Below, piece by piece: positions 1-6,754 of a DNA stretch of 13,045 nt; the stretch's first letter is position 1, and every line of letters starts with the position of its first letter. This stretch comes from Alphaproteobacteria bacterium. Lineage in GTDB: Bacteria; Pseudomonadota; Alphaproteobacteria; UBA6615. The notes beneath the pieces are model-generated. The model was not told the DNA's origin, searched no databases, and worked only from the letters and a program-made list of their open reading frames with translations. The translations under genes and the position numbers were made by a program. The stretch lies in NCBI GenBank assembly GCA_029243445.1, contig JAQWSA010000007.1, positions 1 to 13,045 on the forward strand. Reading direction: 5' to 3'.

Positions 1-433
1 CACCGCCAAGAATAAATAAAAGAATTAGCCGTGGTACAAGTGATGGGTTAATTTTTCTTTTAAACAGAAACCAGAGAAATGGTAATAGAAAAGCTGCTCC
101 CATAAGCCTACCCCAGAAACGATGAATAAATTCCCACCAAAATATTGATTTAAAACCAGCCAAAGAAATACCAGAATTAACTTCCTGGTACTCAGGGCTT
201 GCCTTATATAGGTTAAATACCCTTAACCACTCAGTTTCAGAAAATGGAGGGATAAAACCCATAAATGGTCTCCATTCAACCATAGATAGACCAGAACCTG
301 TCAGTCGGGTAATACCTCCTATTGATACCATCACCAGCACCATTGCTGACAAAGCGAATAACCATGAAGCCATATCTTGGTCATTATTAAATGTTTTTTG
401 GCCTTTATTTGGTAGATGTACTGTTTGGTTCAA
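1..433 (-). CDS. ctaA: Heme A synthase, COX15/CtaA type (partial, C-terminus outside window)
   Basis: Integral membrane enzyme that oxidises the C8 methyl of heme O to the formyl group of heme A, the cofactor of aa3 oxidases. Reading leftwards, the translation has a first membrane helix beginning near WLFAL, then GGITRLTGSGLSMVEWRP, the hallmark of the COX15/CtaA family just after helix 1. Next come the PPFSETEW segment and FWWEFIHRFWGRLMG at the start of helix 2, whose EFIHR histidine is a heme ligand in this family. About 144 codons are visible; the family is usually 330-360 residues, so over half lies beyond the left edge. The start is uncertain. An ATG at 371-373 leaves only three residues before helix 1. 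The TTG at 431-433 has GGAG 12 bases upstream and keeps a DQDMASWLF lead-in that resembles other family members, so I prefer it. An in-frame stop at 452-454 limits the frame. It is divergent from the oxidase operon. Confidence 0.87.
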   Translation of the reverse strand, partial: MNQTVHLPNKGQKTFNNDQDMASWLFALSAMVLVMVSIGGITRLTGSGLSMVEWRPFMGFIPPFSETEWLRVFNLYKASPEYQEVNSGISLAGFKSIFWWEFIHRFWGRLMGAAFLLPFLWFLFKRKINPSLVPRLILLFILGG

Positions 434-514
434 TGTTGGTCTAAGCTCCGTATTTATTATATAAACTGGTTTGAATGTTTGCAGTTATCAAGCTGCCGCG
501 CTTATCGGTCGCAG

Positions 515-634
515 TTATGTTTTTATAGGTGCTGTTAGCTGTGCGTCCCATCGTCGCACAAAAAGGTCGATCAAATAGTGGCCCAGACGGAAACCATGTA
601 GTATATCATGTTTAAATGAACTAACTGTATCCAT
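515..634 (-). CDS. Possible 39-residue small protein upstream of ctaA
   Basis: On the minus strand an ATG at 634 opens a 39-codon frame ending in TAA at 515-517; another in-frame ATG at 643 would add three residues. The product is compact and mixed in composition, with a central HGFRLGHYLIDLFVRRWD stretch that looks more like protein than random AT-rich spacer, and no low-complexity runs. The frame stays open upstream for more than 100 bases. Against it: no Shine-Dalgarno is visible before either ATG, and I do not recognise a family. It could be a genuine short gene read in the same direction as ctaA, the remnant of a longer gene, or chance. The inverted repeat at 540-560 lies inside it. Confidence 0.25.
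   Translation of the reverse strand: MDTVSSFKHDILHGFRLGHYLIDLFVRRWDAQLTAPIKT
540..560. repeat. Inverted repeat TGTGCG-N9-CGCACA
   Basis: Two perfect 6-base arms are separated by 9 bases in the ctaA-cox divergent region. There is no T-run on either side, so a terminator is unlikely. The size and position suit an operator for a dimeric regulator, but the binding protein is unknown. Confidence 0.35.
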
Positions 635-710
635 TACAAACATGGTGGGTGCTGTTTTTGGTATGAAAAAAACTAGGATAATTTGGTCTTTAAATGTACA
701 TAAAAGGCTG

Positions 711-723
711 GGATCTAAGATCC
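711..723. repeat. Palindrome GGATCTAAGATCC upstream of coxB
   Basis: A 6-base perfect inverted repeat around a single A, ending 31 bases before the coxB ATG. It may be an operator or a short leader hairpin; a stem with a one-base loop cannot fold fully as RNA, which favours a DNA-binding role. It may also be chance. Confidence 0.3.
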
Positions 724-754
724 GTAAGTCCTCATAGTTAAGGAAAACGATTGA

Positions 755-1660
755 ATGTGGGTAGCAATCATAGTGGCTCTTGTAGCCATCGGCTCGTTAG
801 TGTTTCACCTATATACTCCGTGGTGGTCAACAGAAATTGCCTCTAACTGGGGGTCGATGGATACGACCATCGATATAACGTTTTGGATTACAGGCGTTGC
901 TTATATCATCATTTTGATGTTTACGGCGATGTGTATTTACCGGTTTCACTCTAAAATAAAAAATAGACAGAACTCAGAAAATACAAACCATAAAGCTGAA
1001 TATAATCCCGAAAGTAAAAAATTAGAGGTATGGCTTACAGTTATTACTGCTGTTGGAGTTGCCGGCCTTTTGGCTCCGGGACTGTATGTATGGAATGATT
1101 ATGTTTCGGTACCTGAGGAAGCTGTGAAAATAGAGGTTATGGGTAAACAATGGGAATGGGCCGTTCGTTATCCGGGCGCTGATGGAAAGCTTGGGTTGTC
1201 GGACGCGAGGCTTATAAATGATGATAACCCATTTGGTTTACACCTTGACGATCCGAATGCCCAAGACGATATACTTGTAACAGATGGTTATGATATGCAC
1301 CTCCAACTTGGCCAACCAGTCAATCTATTATTTCGGTCCTTGGACGTGCTCCATAACTTCTACGTTCCGCAATTCAGGGCTAAAATGGATATGGTTCCTG
1401 GTGTAGTTACTTACTACTGGATGACGCCAACAAGGGAAGGGGAGTTTGATATTCTGTGTGCTGAGCTATGTGGTAACAGCCACTATGCTATGAGGGGGCT
1501 AGTAACAGTAGCAGGAAAAGATGACTATGACGCTTGGCTGGCAGAACAAGAGACTTTTGCTGAGATGCGAGCGGACATAAAAAATAAGGGTGAATTAATC
1601 CCAAAAGTGGCAATGAACGCTAATGCGCTAGAAACTGATAAAAATACAGTTGCGCGCTAG
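755..1660 (+). CDS. coxB: Cytochrome c oxidase subunit II (CuA subunit, CoxM-like)
   Basis: Electron-entry subunit of the aa3-type oxidase: it takes electrons from cytochrome c through the binuclear CuA centre facing the periplasm and passes them to subunit I. In the 301-residue product the CuA ligands are all present: H200 (VLHNF), then C235, E237, C239, H243 and M246 in CAELCGNSHYAM. The aromatic QWEW patch (132-135) marks the cytochrome c/electron-entry surface. Membrane segments are near 42-63 and 92-113, plus an N-terminal hydrophobic stretch (2-20) that may be a signal peptide or a third helix. Between QWEW and H200 there is a longer acidic loop (about 141-180) than in classical subunit II. 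There is no fused cytochrome c domain (no CxxCH). The start ATG is preceded by AAGGA about ten bases upstream. First gene of the operon, 46 bases before coxA. Confidence 0.95.
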   Translation: MWVAIIVALVAIGSLVFHLYTPWWSTEIASNWGSMDTTIDITFWITGVAYIIILMFTAMCIYRFHSKIKNRQNSENTNHKAEYNPESKKLEVWLTVITAVGVAGLLAPGLYVWNDYVSVPEEAVKIEVMGKQWEWAVRYPGADGKLGLSDARLINDDNPFGLHLDDPNAQDDILVTDGYDMHLQLGQPVNLLFRSLDVLHNFYVPQFRAKMDMVPGVVTYYWMTPTREGEFDILCAELCGNSHYAMRGLVTVAGKDDYDAWLAEQETFAEMRADIKNKGELIPKVAMNANALETDKNTVAR

Positions 1661-1706
1661 TTAAGTTATTAAGGGAATTTAAAGAAAGAATAATGAGGTT
1701 TAGTTG

Positions 1707-3491
1707 ATGGTTGATATAACCCCGGAGAAAATTGAAAATGTAGGTCCGGCCGAAGTCCCTGAAGCCGATCTTTACCATGCACATAGCTGGTGGACAAAAT
1801 ATGTATTTAGTCAAGATGCAAAAGTAATTGCAATTCAGTACGGTAGTACAGCGGTTGCAATTGGATTGGTGGGCTTAGTGTTGTCATGGCTGATGCGCTT
1901 GCAACTTGGTTTTCCGGAGACATTTTCATTCATAAGTCCTGAATCGTATCTGCAGTTTGTTACCATGCACGGTATGATTATGGTTATTTATCTATTAACT
2001 GCACTTTTTTTGGGTGGATTTGGCAATTATCTAATACCATTGATGGTGGGCGCCAGGGACATGGTTTTCCCATATGTGAATATGCTTAGTTATTGGATTT
2101 ATCTAGTAGCTGTTTTGGTTCTGTGTGCAAGCTTTTTCGTAACTGGCGGACCAACTGGAGCTGGTTGGACCCTTTACCCTCCGCAGGCAATCCTATCAGG
2201 AACCCCTGGTGGAACGGGTTGGGGTATAATCTTAATGCTAGTTTCTTTGTCTCTATTTATTGTTGGTTTTACAATGGGTGGGCTTAACTATGTAGTAACA
2301 ATTCTTCAGGCTCGAACGCGTGGTATGACATTAATGCGCTTGCCATTAACGATTTGGGGAATTTTTACGGCTACTGTTCTAGCATTATTGGCATTTCCGG
2401 CATTATTTGTAAGCGCTATTATGATGACTTTGGATAGTGTTCTCGGAACCAGCTTTTTTATGCCGGCTATTGTTGAGTTTGGTGAGCAGCTTTCTTACGG
2501 AGGGGGCAGCCCAATTCTCTTTCAACACTTGTTTTGGTTTTTTGGCCATCCTGAAGTTTATATTGTAGCCCTGCCAGCATTTGGTATCGTATCAGATTTA
2601 CTTAGTATTCATGCCCGAAGACATATTTTTGGTTATCGTATGATGGTCTGGGCAATTGTTGGTATTGGAGCACTTAGTTTTGTTGTTTGGGCACACCATA
2701 TGTATGTAAGTGGAATGAATCCCTATTTTGGATTTTTCTTCGCAACAACCACCTTAATCATTGCCGTTCCAACGGCTCTTAAAGTATATAACTGGACTTT
2801 AACATTATGGCGCGGAGATATTCATCTTACTATCCCTATGTTATTTGCAATTGCTTTTATTATTACTTTTGTAAATGGAGGAATTACGGGCTTATTTTTA
2901 GGGAATGTGGTTGTTGATGTGCCACTCTCCGATACCATGTTTGTGGTAGCCCATTTCCATATGGTTATGGGTGTCGCACCGATATTAGTAGTATTTGGGG
3001 CAATTTATCATTGGTTTCCTCTCATGTCAGGAAGAATGCTTAATGATGCAATGGGTAGATTTCATTTTTGGGTTACGTTTGTAGGAGCGTATCTAATTTA
3101 TTTTCCAATGCACTATCTTGGCTTCGTTGGCGTTCCACGACGTTATTGGTCAGTCGATGACACGAGTTTTATTCCAGATTCTGCTGCAGATCTTAATGCT
3201 TTTATTACTGTAGCAGCTCTAATAGTTGGATTTGCTCAGGTTGTCTTTATTTACAATATAATTGTAAGCGTCTTTAAAGGAAAACCAGCAGAGCAAAACC
3301 CTTGGAAGGCGACCACATTAGAATGGCAGACGGAAACCGTACCTCCCGGTCATGGAAATTTTTCTAAAGAATTGCCGGTTGTTTATCGCTGGGCCTATTC
3401 ATTTAGTGTTCCTGGAACTAAAGATGACTATGTTCCGCAAAACATTCATCCCGACGATGTAAAGCTTGTATCTTCTGAAAGTAATGCCTAG
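1707..3491 (+). CDS. coxA: Cytochrome c oxidase subunit I (heme a / heme a3-CuB catalytic subunit, CoxN-like)
   Basis: Catalytic subunit reducing O2 to water and pumping protons. Of 594 residues, H88 and H418 should bind the low-spin heme, H416 heme a3, and H281, H330 and H331 CuB; Y285 in GHPEVY would be cross-linked to H281. E283 (end of the D-channel), D118 in GARDM (its entrance), and T356 and K359 in AVPTALK (K-channel) are all conserved, so it reads as an A1-type pumping oxidase. S408 precedes D409 where classical enzymes have the histidine ligand of the Mg/Mn site. A hydrophilic tail follows the last helix. I chose the ATG at 1707, eight bases after GAGG (1695-1698), over an in-frame TTG one codon earlier. 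The stop codon overlaps the next start (TAGTG). Confidence 0.97.
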   Translation: MVDITPEKIENVGPAEVPEADLYHAHSWWTKYVFSQDAKVIAIQYGSTAVAIGLVGLVLSWLMRLQLGFPETFSFISPESYLQFVTMHGMIMVIYLLTALFLGGFGNYLIPLMVGARDMVFPYVNMLSYWIYLVAVLVLCASFFVTGGPTGAGWTLYPPQAILSGTPGGTGWGIILMLVSLSLFIVGFTMGGLNYVVTILQARTRGMTLMRLPLTIWGIFTATVLALLAFPALFVSAIMMTLDSVLGTSFFMPAIVEFGEQLSYGGGSPILFQHLFWFFGHPEVYIVALPAFGIVSDLLSIHARRHIFGYRMMVWAIVGIGALSFVVWAHHMYVSGMNPYFGFFFATTTLIIAVPTALKVYNWTLTLWRGDIHLTIPMLFAIAFIITFVNGGITGLFLGNVVVDVPLSDTMFVVAHFHMVMGVAPILVVFGAIYHWFPLMSGRMLNDAMGRFHFWVTFVGAYLIYFPMHYLGFVGVPRRYWSVDDTSFIPDSAADLNAFITVAALIVGFAQVVFIYNIIVSVFKGKPAEQNPWKATTLEWQTETVPPGHGNFSKELPVVYRWAYSFSVPGTKDDYVPQNIHPDDVKLVSSESNA

Positions 3492-4108
3492 TGGAGTTTT
3501 TTAGTGACATACGGACTAAACCTTGGCTAGAATCCCAGGTTGAGATTGATAATGCTCATACCGGAGGGTCTATAGGGCTACCTAAGGAGAAATTGGCACT
3601 ACGCGTATTTGTGGGCGTGGTAGGTGTGGTATTTTCTCTCTCAGTAGTGGCTTACTCTGACAGGATGGCATTGGCTGATTGGAAGCCGGTTCCCGAACCA
3701 TTAATTATGTGGTTAAATTTAATAGTTTTACTTGGTGGCAGCTTAGCGATGCAGTGGGCGGTTATTAATACCCGCCGTGATAAAATGGCAAATGTAGAAG
3801 TTGGCTTATTAGTGGGAGGAGCGCTTGCACTAGCTTTTTTGGTTGGTCAATTATTAGTTGTTAGACAGCTTGATGCACTTGGATATTTTGCTCCCACTAA
3901 TCCAGCGCTGGCTTTTTTGTATATGTTGAGTGCGTTACACGCTATTCATCTTATTGGTGGGCTCTATGTTTGGGGGCGTACTGTTATAAGAATATGGCGC
4001 GGTTTCGAAGATCAAAAAATATATTATAGCGTTGAGCTATGTGCCTTTTATTGGCATTTTTTATTAGCTCTTTGGATATTTTTATTCATTTGGTTTGTGA
4101 TTACGTAA
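3491..4108 (+). CDS. Short cytochrome c oxidase subunit III homologue (five-helix)
   Basis: Membrane protein of 205 residues in the heme-copper oxidase subunit III family. It has a soluble N-terminus of about 34 residues and five helices (about 35-56, 70-92, 103-124, 138-163, 183-204). The features naming the family are SALHAIHLIGGLYV (H150, H153) in the fourth helix and VELCAFYWHF at the start of the last helix. It lacks the first two helices of a seven-helix subunit III. It starts with GTG whose G is the last base of the coxA stop, so translation is probably coupled. It is followed by a second, more typical subunit III gene. In Bradyrhizobium japonicum the coxMNOP operon likewise carries two subunit III-like genes, coxO and coxP; this pair is probably their counterpart. 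It is probably a structural subunit of the oxidase encoded here. Confidence 0.85.
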   Translation: MEFFSDIRTKPWLESQVEIDNAHTGGSIGLPKEKLALRVFVGVVGVVFSLSVVAYSDRMALADWKPVPEPLIMWLNLIVLLGGSLAMQWAVINTRRDKMANVEVGLLVGGALALAFLVGQLLVVRQLDALGYFAPTNPALAFLYMLSALHAIHLIGGLYVWGRTVIRIWRGFEDQKIYYSVELCAFYWHFLLALWIFLFIWFVIT

Positions 4109-4124
4109 AGAAGGGTATGGGCAT

Positions 4125-4853
4125 ATGGCCGAAACAAATGTAGAGCATTCAGCAGTGTCGACTGATCGACCGGATGGTATGCAGGGCGTTATAGCAGACT
4201 GGGCGTCTGATCAGAGAGCCTTCAAGGGTGTCCCTTGGGGTAAATCTATGATGTGGATTTTTCTCCTAAGTGATACGTTTATATTTAGTACTTTCTTAAT
4301 TTCTTATATGACAGTCCGTATGTCTACGGCTGTTCCGTGGCCACCTTCAAGTGAACTCTTCGCACTTCATATGTTTGGTGCTGATATACCTTTAATACTA
4401 ATTGCCATAATGACTTTTATTCTTATAACAAGTAGTGGCACCATGGTATTGGCGGTTAACTATGGCTATAGGCTAGACCGAAAAAAAACTACTTTATTGC
4501 TCATTATAACAGCCATCCTTGGTGCCTCCTTTGTAGGTATGCAGGCTTTTGAGTGGACGAAGCTGATTCATGAGGGTGTCAGACCATGGGGTAATCCCTT
4601 TGGTGCACAACAATTTGGCGCAACTTTCTTTATGATTACGGGTTTTCACGGGGCACATGTTTCCATAGGAGTAATCTTTCTTTTACTTGTTGCTAGGAAA
4701 GTGTGGCGTGGTGACTATGAGGCGAATACTGAGCGACGAGGTTTCTTTACTAGTCACAAGGGTTCCTATGATATAGTAGAAACTACTGGCCTTTACTGGC
4801 ATTTCGTAGATCTTGTCTGGGTTTTCATTTTCGCATTTTTCTATCTCTGGTAA
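4125..4853 (+). CDS. coxC: Cytochrome c oxidase subunit III
   Basis: Subunit III stabilises subunit I during turnover and helps supply protons to the D-channel; it binds no redox cofactor. The 242-residue product has a hydrophilic N-terminus of about 40 residues and five helices (about 42-64, 87-111, 122-145, 162-190, 220-241). Family signatures are clear: E143 in QAFEW (the conserved buried glutamate), GFHGAHVSIGVIFLL (H175, H178), and VETTGLYWHFVDLVW at the start of the last helix. The ATG has AAGAAGGG upstream and lies 16 bases after the preceding gene. It resembles classical subunit III more closely than its 205-residue neighbour does; both have five predicted helices, so the two are paralogues rather than halves of one split gene. 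Confidence 0.93.
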   Translation: MAETNVEHSAVSTDRPDGMQGVIADWASDQRAFKGVPWGKSMMWIFLLSDTFIFSTFLISYMTVRMSTAVPWPPSSELFALHMFGADIPLILIAIMTFILITSSGTMVLAVNYGYRLDRKKTTLLLIITAILGASFVGMQAFEWTKLIHEGVRPWGNPFGAQQFGATFFMITGFHGAHVSIGVIFLLLVARKVWRGDYEANTERRGFFTSHKGSYDIVETTGLYWHFVDLVWVFIFAFFYLW

Positions 4854-4863
4854 GGGGTTTCTT

Positions 4864-5199
4864 ATGTCAACAACAACAGAAGGCCAACAACATCCTCTTG
4901 GTATTTATTTTAAAATATGGGGTTTGTTATTTGTACTTAGCGCATTTTCATATGCAGTAGATATATTAGAATTTCAAGGATATTTGCGCTGGTCCTTGAT
5001 AATAATCTTTATGCTATTAAAGGCCGGTTTGATAGTCGCAATTTTCATGCACATGGTTTGGGAAAGACTAGCTATAGTTTACGCTATTTTGTTACCACCA
5101 TTGGCATTAATGGTACTAATGGCTCTTATGGCTATAGAGGCAGATTATACTCATCTTACACGCTTACTATACTTTTTTGGAGGAATACCGCTCAAATAG
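4864..5199 (+). CDS. Cytochrome c oxidase subunit IV-type small membrane protein
   Basis: The 111-residue product matches the bacterial cytochrome c oxidase subunit IV family (COX4_pro type). It has three hydrophobic helices (about 15-36, 41-62, 69-93) and the diagnostic LLKAGLIVAIFMHMVWERL segment ending helix 2. It probably packs against subunits I and III and aids assembly; it carries no cofactor. The frame is open 17 codons further upstream into coxC, but the ATG at 4864 has AAGGGG (4852-4857) six bases before it and gives a protein of normal family length. It is the last gene of the oxidase operon, ten bases after coxC. I see no clear terminator in the 70 bases that follow. Confidence 0.88.
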   Translation: MSTTTEGQQHPLGIYFKIWGLLFVLSAFSYAVDILEFQGYLRWSLIIIFMLLKAGLIVAIFMHMVWERLAIVYAILLPPLALMVLMALMAIEADYTHLTRLLYFFGGIPLK

Positions 5200-5276
5200 T
5201 TTTATTAAGTACGTGAGTAATCAATAGACCGTTGCTACAGGCTACTTCTATAAGGCAAATAGAAAGATTGATCGTC

Positions 5277-5547
5277 ATGTTATTCATGGTAAAAAATGAA
5301 AATAGAACTGCCTGGTGAAATGGACTCTAAATTGGTTTCAAAATTACGTTCGGCTGAATGGTACCGTGCAATTGAACTCATCAAGGCTGGAAAATTATGA
5401 AAAGTCTGTCGGATAGCGGGTGAGTATTCTAATTTCACCATCTGGGAGGCTGATAGCCCGGAGGAATATCACTCCGACATTTCCTCACTGAACCTTCATC
5501 CTTGGATGCGGCTAGAAACCACATCGATTATCTAACACCCTTCGATG
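5277..5547 (+). pseudogene. Dead muconolactone delta-isomerase (catC-like) gene
   Basis: The intact enzyme isomerises muconolactone to 3-oxoadipate enol-lactone in the catechol branch of the beta-ketoadipate pathway and is about 90-96 residues. The translation begins MLFMVK at 5277, then a run of six A (5291-5296) shifts the frame by one. From 5296 it continues MKIELPGEMDSK, a TGA at 5398-5400, then KVCRIAGEYSN, EADSPEEYH, SLNLHPWMRLETTS, a TAA at 5533-5535, and HPS. Order and spacing of MLFxVKM, RIAGxY, SLxLxPxM and the terminal HPS match the family, totalling 89 aligned positions. With one frameshift and two stops it cannot make the enzyme. No other beta-ketoadipate genes are in the window. 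GC (about 50%) is above that of the neighbouring genes. The family call rests on recognising motifs, not on a search. Confidence 0.75.
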
Positions 5548-5778
5548 AAAGCTTACGGAGAGCGGGGGGGAACATATCCGACGATCTAGCGTAACGCGCG
5601 CCCGTACCTAACGGCCTCGGTCTACCTTCAGCCCTTTAAAGTAGGGCGGTCACAATTGTGGCTAGAGAGTAGAATATATCTCACAGTTAAACCTATTATG
5701 TTTATAGACTGCATATTGTTTTCAAATTCTTTTTTCCTTAAGGGCTTCTAGGAACATTCCACTTTTAAATTGAAAATT
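5548..5778. other. Non-coding spacer after the isomerase remnant
   Basis: No gene is seen. The first part (to about 5650) is GC-rich (57% in 5581-5640 by hand count), and the last 80 bases are AT-rich. A short hairpin GCCCT-N7-AGGGC lies at 5631-5647, without a T-run, so it is a poor terminator. A minus-strand frame open from about 5755 downwards is only 11 codons long. The stretch lies between the ends of the plus-strand cox operon and the minus-strand ctaB, so it probably contains the 3' ends of both transcripts. Confidence 0.5.
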
Positions 5779-6684
5779 TTATATTTTTACTTGTTCGATT
5801 ATTAATGCTGCAAAAAGAGCAAACAGGTAAATTATAGAAAACCCAAATAGACGACGAGCAGACTTATCGTTTTGGCTTCTTATGATTTTTATAGTTAACC
5901 AGAAAAAGTATGCGCCTAAAATACCTGCAGTTATGCCATAAATTAGTCCAGCGGTACCTAGTATTAGTGGTGCGAAAGTAAGTGGTAGCAAAAGTAACGT
6001 ATAAATTAGAATTTGACGCCTTGTTTCAGAGGCCCCAGAGACTACTGGTAACATAGGTACCCCTGCTTTTGCATAATCCCCTTCGCGATATAATGCCAGA
6101 GCCCAAAAATGTGGTGGAGTCCACATAAAAATAATAAGAAATAGAACGATAGAATCCAAGGTTATTGATCCGGTAACTGCTGCCCAACCGATCATAGGTG
6201 GGATTGCTCCAGCAGCCCCGCCAATAACAATGTTATGTGGTGTTCGTCTTTTTAGCCAAATTGTATAGATAAAAATGTAAAACCCAGCAGCAAAAGCAAG
6301 TAAAGCAGCAGCAACCCAGTTTAGTAGATATCCCATAACAATTACGGGTAATATATTTAATAAAATACCGAATATGAGCGCTTTATTAGGCGAAATTTTA
6401 CCTGCCGGTATAGGTCTATCCTTGGTGCGTTCCATCAAGGCATCAATGTCTCTTTCGTACCACATATTGATAGCACCTGCTGCACCGGCACTTACAGCAA
6501 TACAGATAACTGCCAATACTGCTAGCGATGGAGGTAACTCACCAGGAGCTACTATTAAACCAGCAAATCCTGTAAATACTACCAGAGACATTACTCGAGG
6601 CTTGAGCAAGGCCAAATAGTCTAAGGCTATGTCGCTTATTCGTCCGACAAAGTTTTGGGTTGCACCCGTGCTATGAGCCACCAT
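5779..6684 (-). CDS. ctaB: Protoheme IX farnesyltransferase (heme O synthase)
   Basis: UbiA-superfamily membrane prenyltransferase that attaches a farnesyl group to the 2-vinyl of protoheme, giving heme O, the substrate of the heme A synthase at the left of the window. The 301 residues are of usual length. Both aspartate-rich regions are visible: NMWYERDIDALMERTKDRP (73-91, with N73, D79 and D81 for diphosphate/Mg binding), and the loop WTPPHFWALALYREGDYAKAG (188-208). KRRTPHNIVIGGAAGAIPP (145-163) lies between them, and eight or nine helices are spread through the chain. The ATG at 6684 is preceded by a strong GAGGAGGA, seven bases away. It converges on the oxidase operon and is transcribed separately, unlike many alphaproteobacteria where ctaB lies inside the cox cluster. 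Confidence 0.95.
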   Translation of the reverse strand: MVAHSTGATQNFVGRISDIALDYLALLKPRVMSLVVFTGFAGLIVAPGELPPSLAVLAVICIAVSAGAAGAINMWYERDIDALMERTKDRPIPAGKISPNKALIFGILLNILPVIVMGYLLNWVAAALLAFAAGFYIFIYTIWLKRRTPHNIVIGGAAGAIPPMIGWAAVTGSITLDSIVLFLIIFMWTPPHFWALALYREGDYAKAGVPMLPVVSGASETRRQILIYTLLLLPLTFAPLILGTAGLIYGITAGILGAYFFWLTIKIIRSQNDKSARRLFGFSIIYLFALFAALIIEQVKI

Positions 6685-6754
6685 TTACTTCCTCCTCGCT
6701 TAAATTGTAGCGAGATGATGATTATCAACTAATAGTATCTACTTAGCAGTTCGT

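Larger units (their letters stand above)
434..754. promoter_or_regulatory. Divergent control region between ctaA and the cox operon
   Basis: Some 320 bases without a clear gene separate the heme A synthase start from coxB. It must hold the promoters for both directions. I see no convincing -35/-10 pair; a GATAAT at 677-682 could be a -10 for coxB but lacks a properly spaced -35. Two perfect inverted repeats are visible: TGTGCG/CGCACA at 540-560 and GGATCTAAGATCC at 711-723, the latter about 30 bases before the coxB start. Positions 481-600 are near 49% GC by hand count, richer than the flanking genes, and include a possible small minus-strand ORF (515-634). Confidence 0.5.

Noticed and set aside
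523..615. Plus-strand open frame ending GPDGNHVVYHV opposite the small minus-strand ORF
   Set aside because: It has no ribosome site and lies antisense to the better minus-strand candidate; nothing recognisable.
1704..1706. TTG one codon before the coxA ATG as start
   Set aside because: The ATG at 1707 is better spaced from GAGG and is the stronger start codon.
4813..4863. Earlier in-frame start for the subunit IV gene
   Set aside because: It would overlap the end of coxC by about 40 bases and add a non-family N-terminus; the ATG at 4864 has a good ribosome site.
5398..5400. TGA inside the isomerase remnant read as tryptophan (alternative genetic code)
   Set aside because: All full-length genes in the window use TGG for tryptophan without any in-frame TGA, and the remnant has also a frameshift and a TAA. 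A CGA-to-TGA change at a position that is arginine in known CatC (from memory) explains it simply.
5631..5647. GCCCT-N7-AGGGC hairpin as terminator of the cox operon
   Set aside because: The stem is only five bases, is not followed by a T-run, and lies over 400 bases after the last cox gene.
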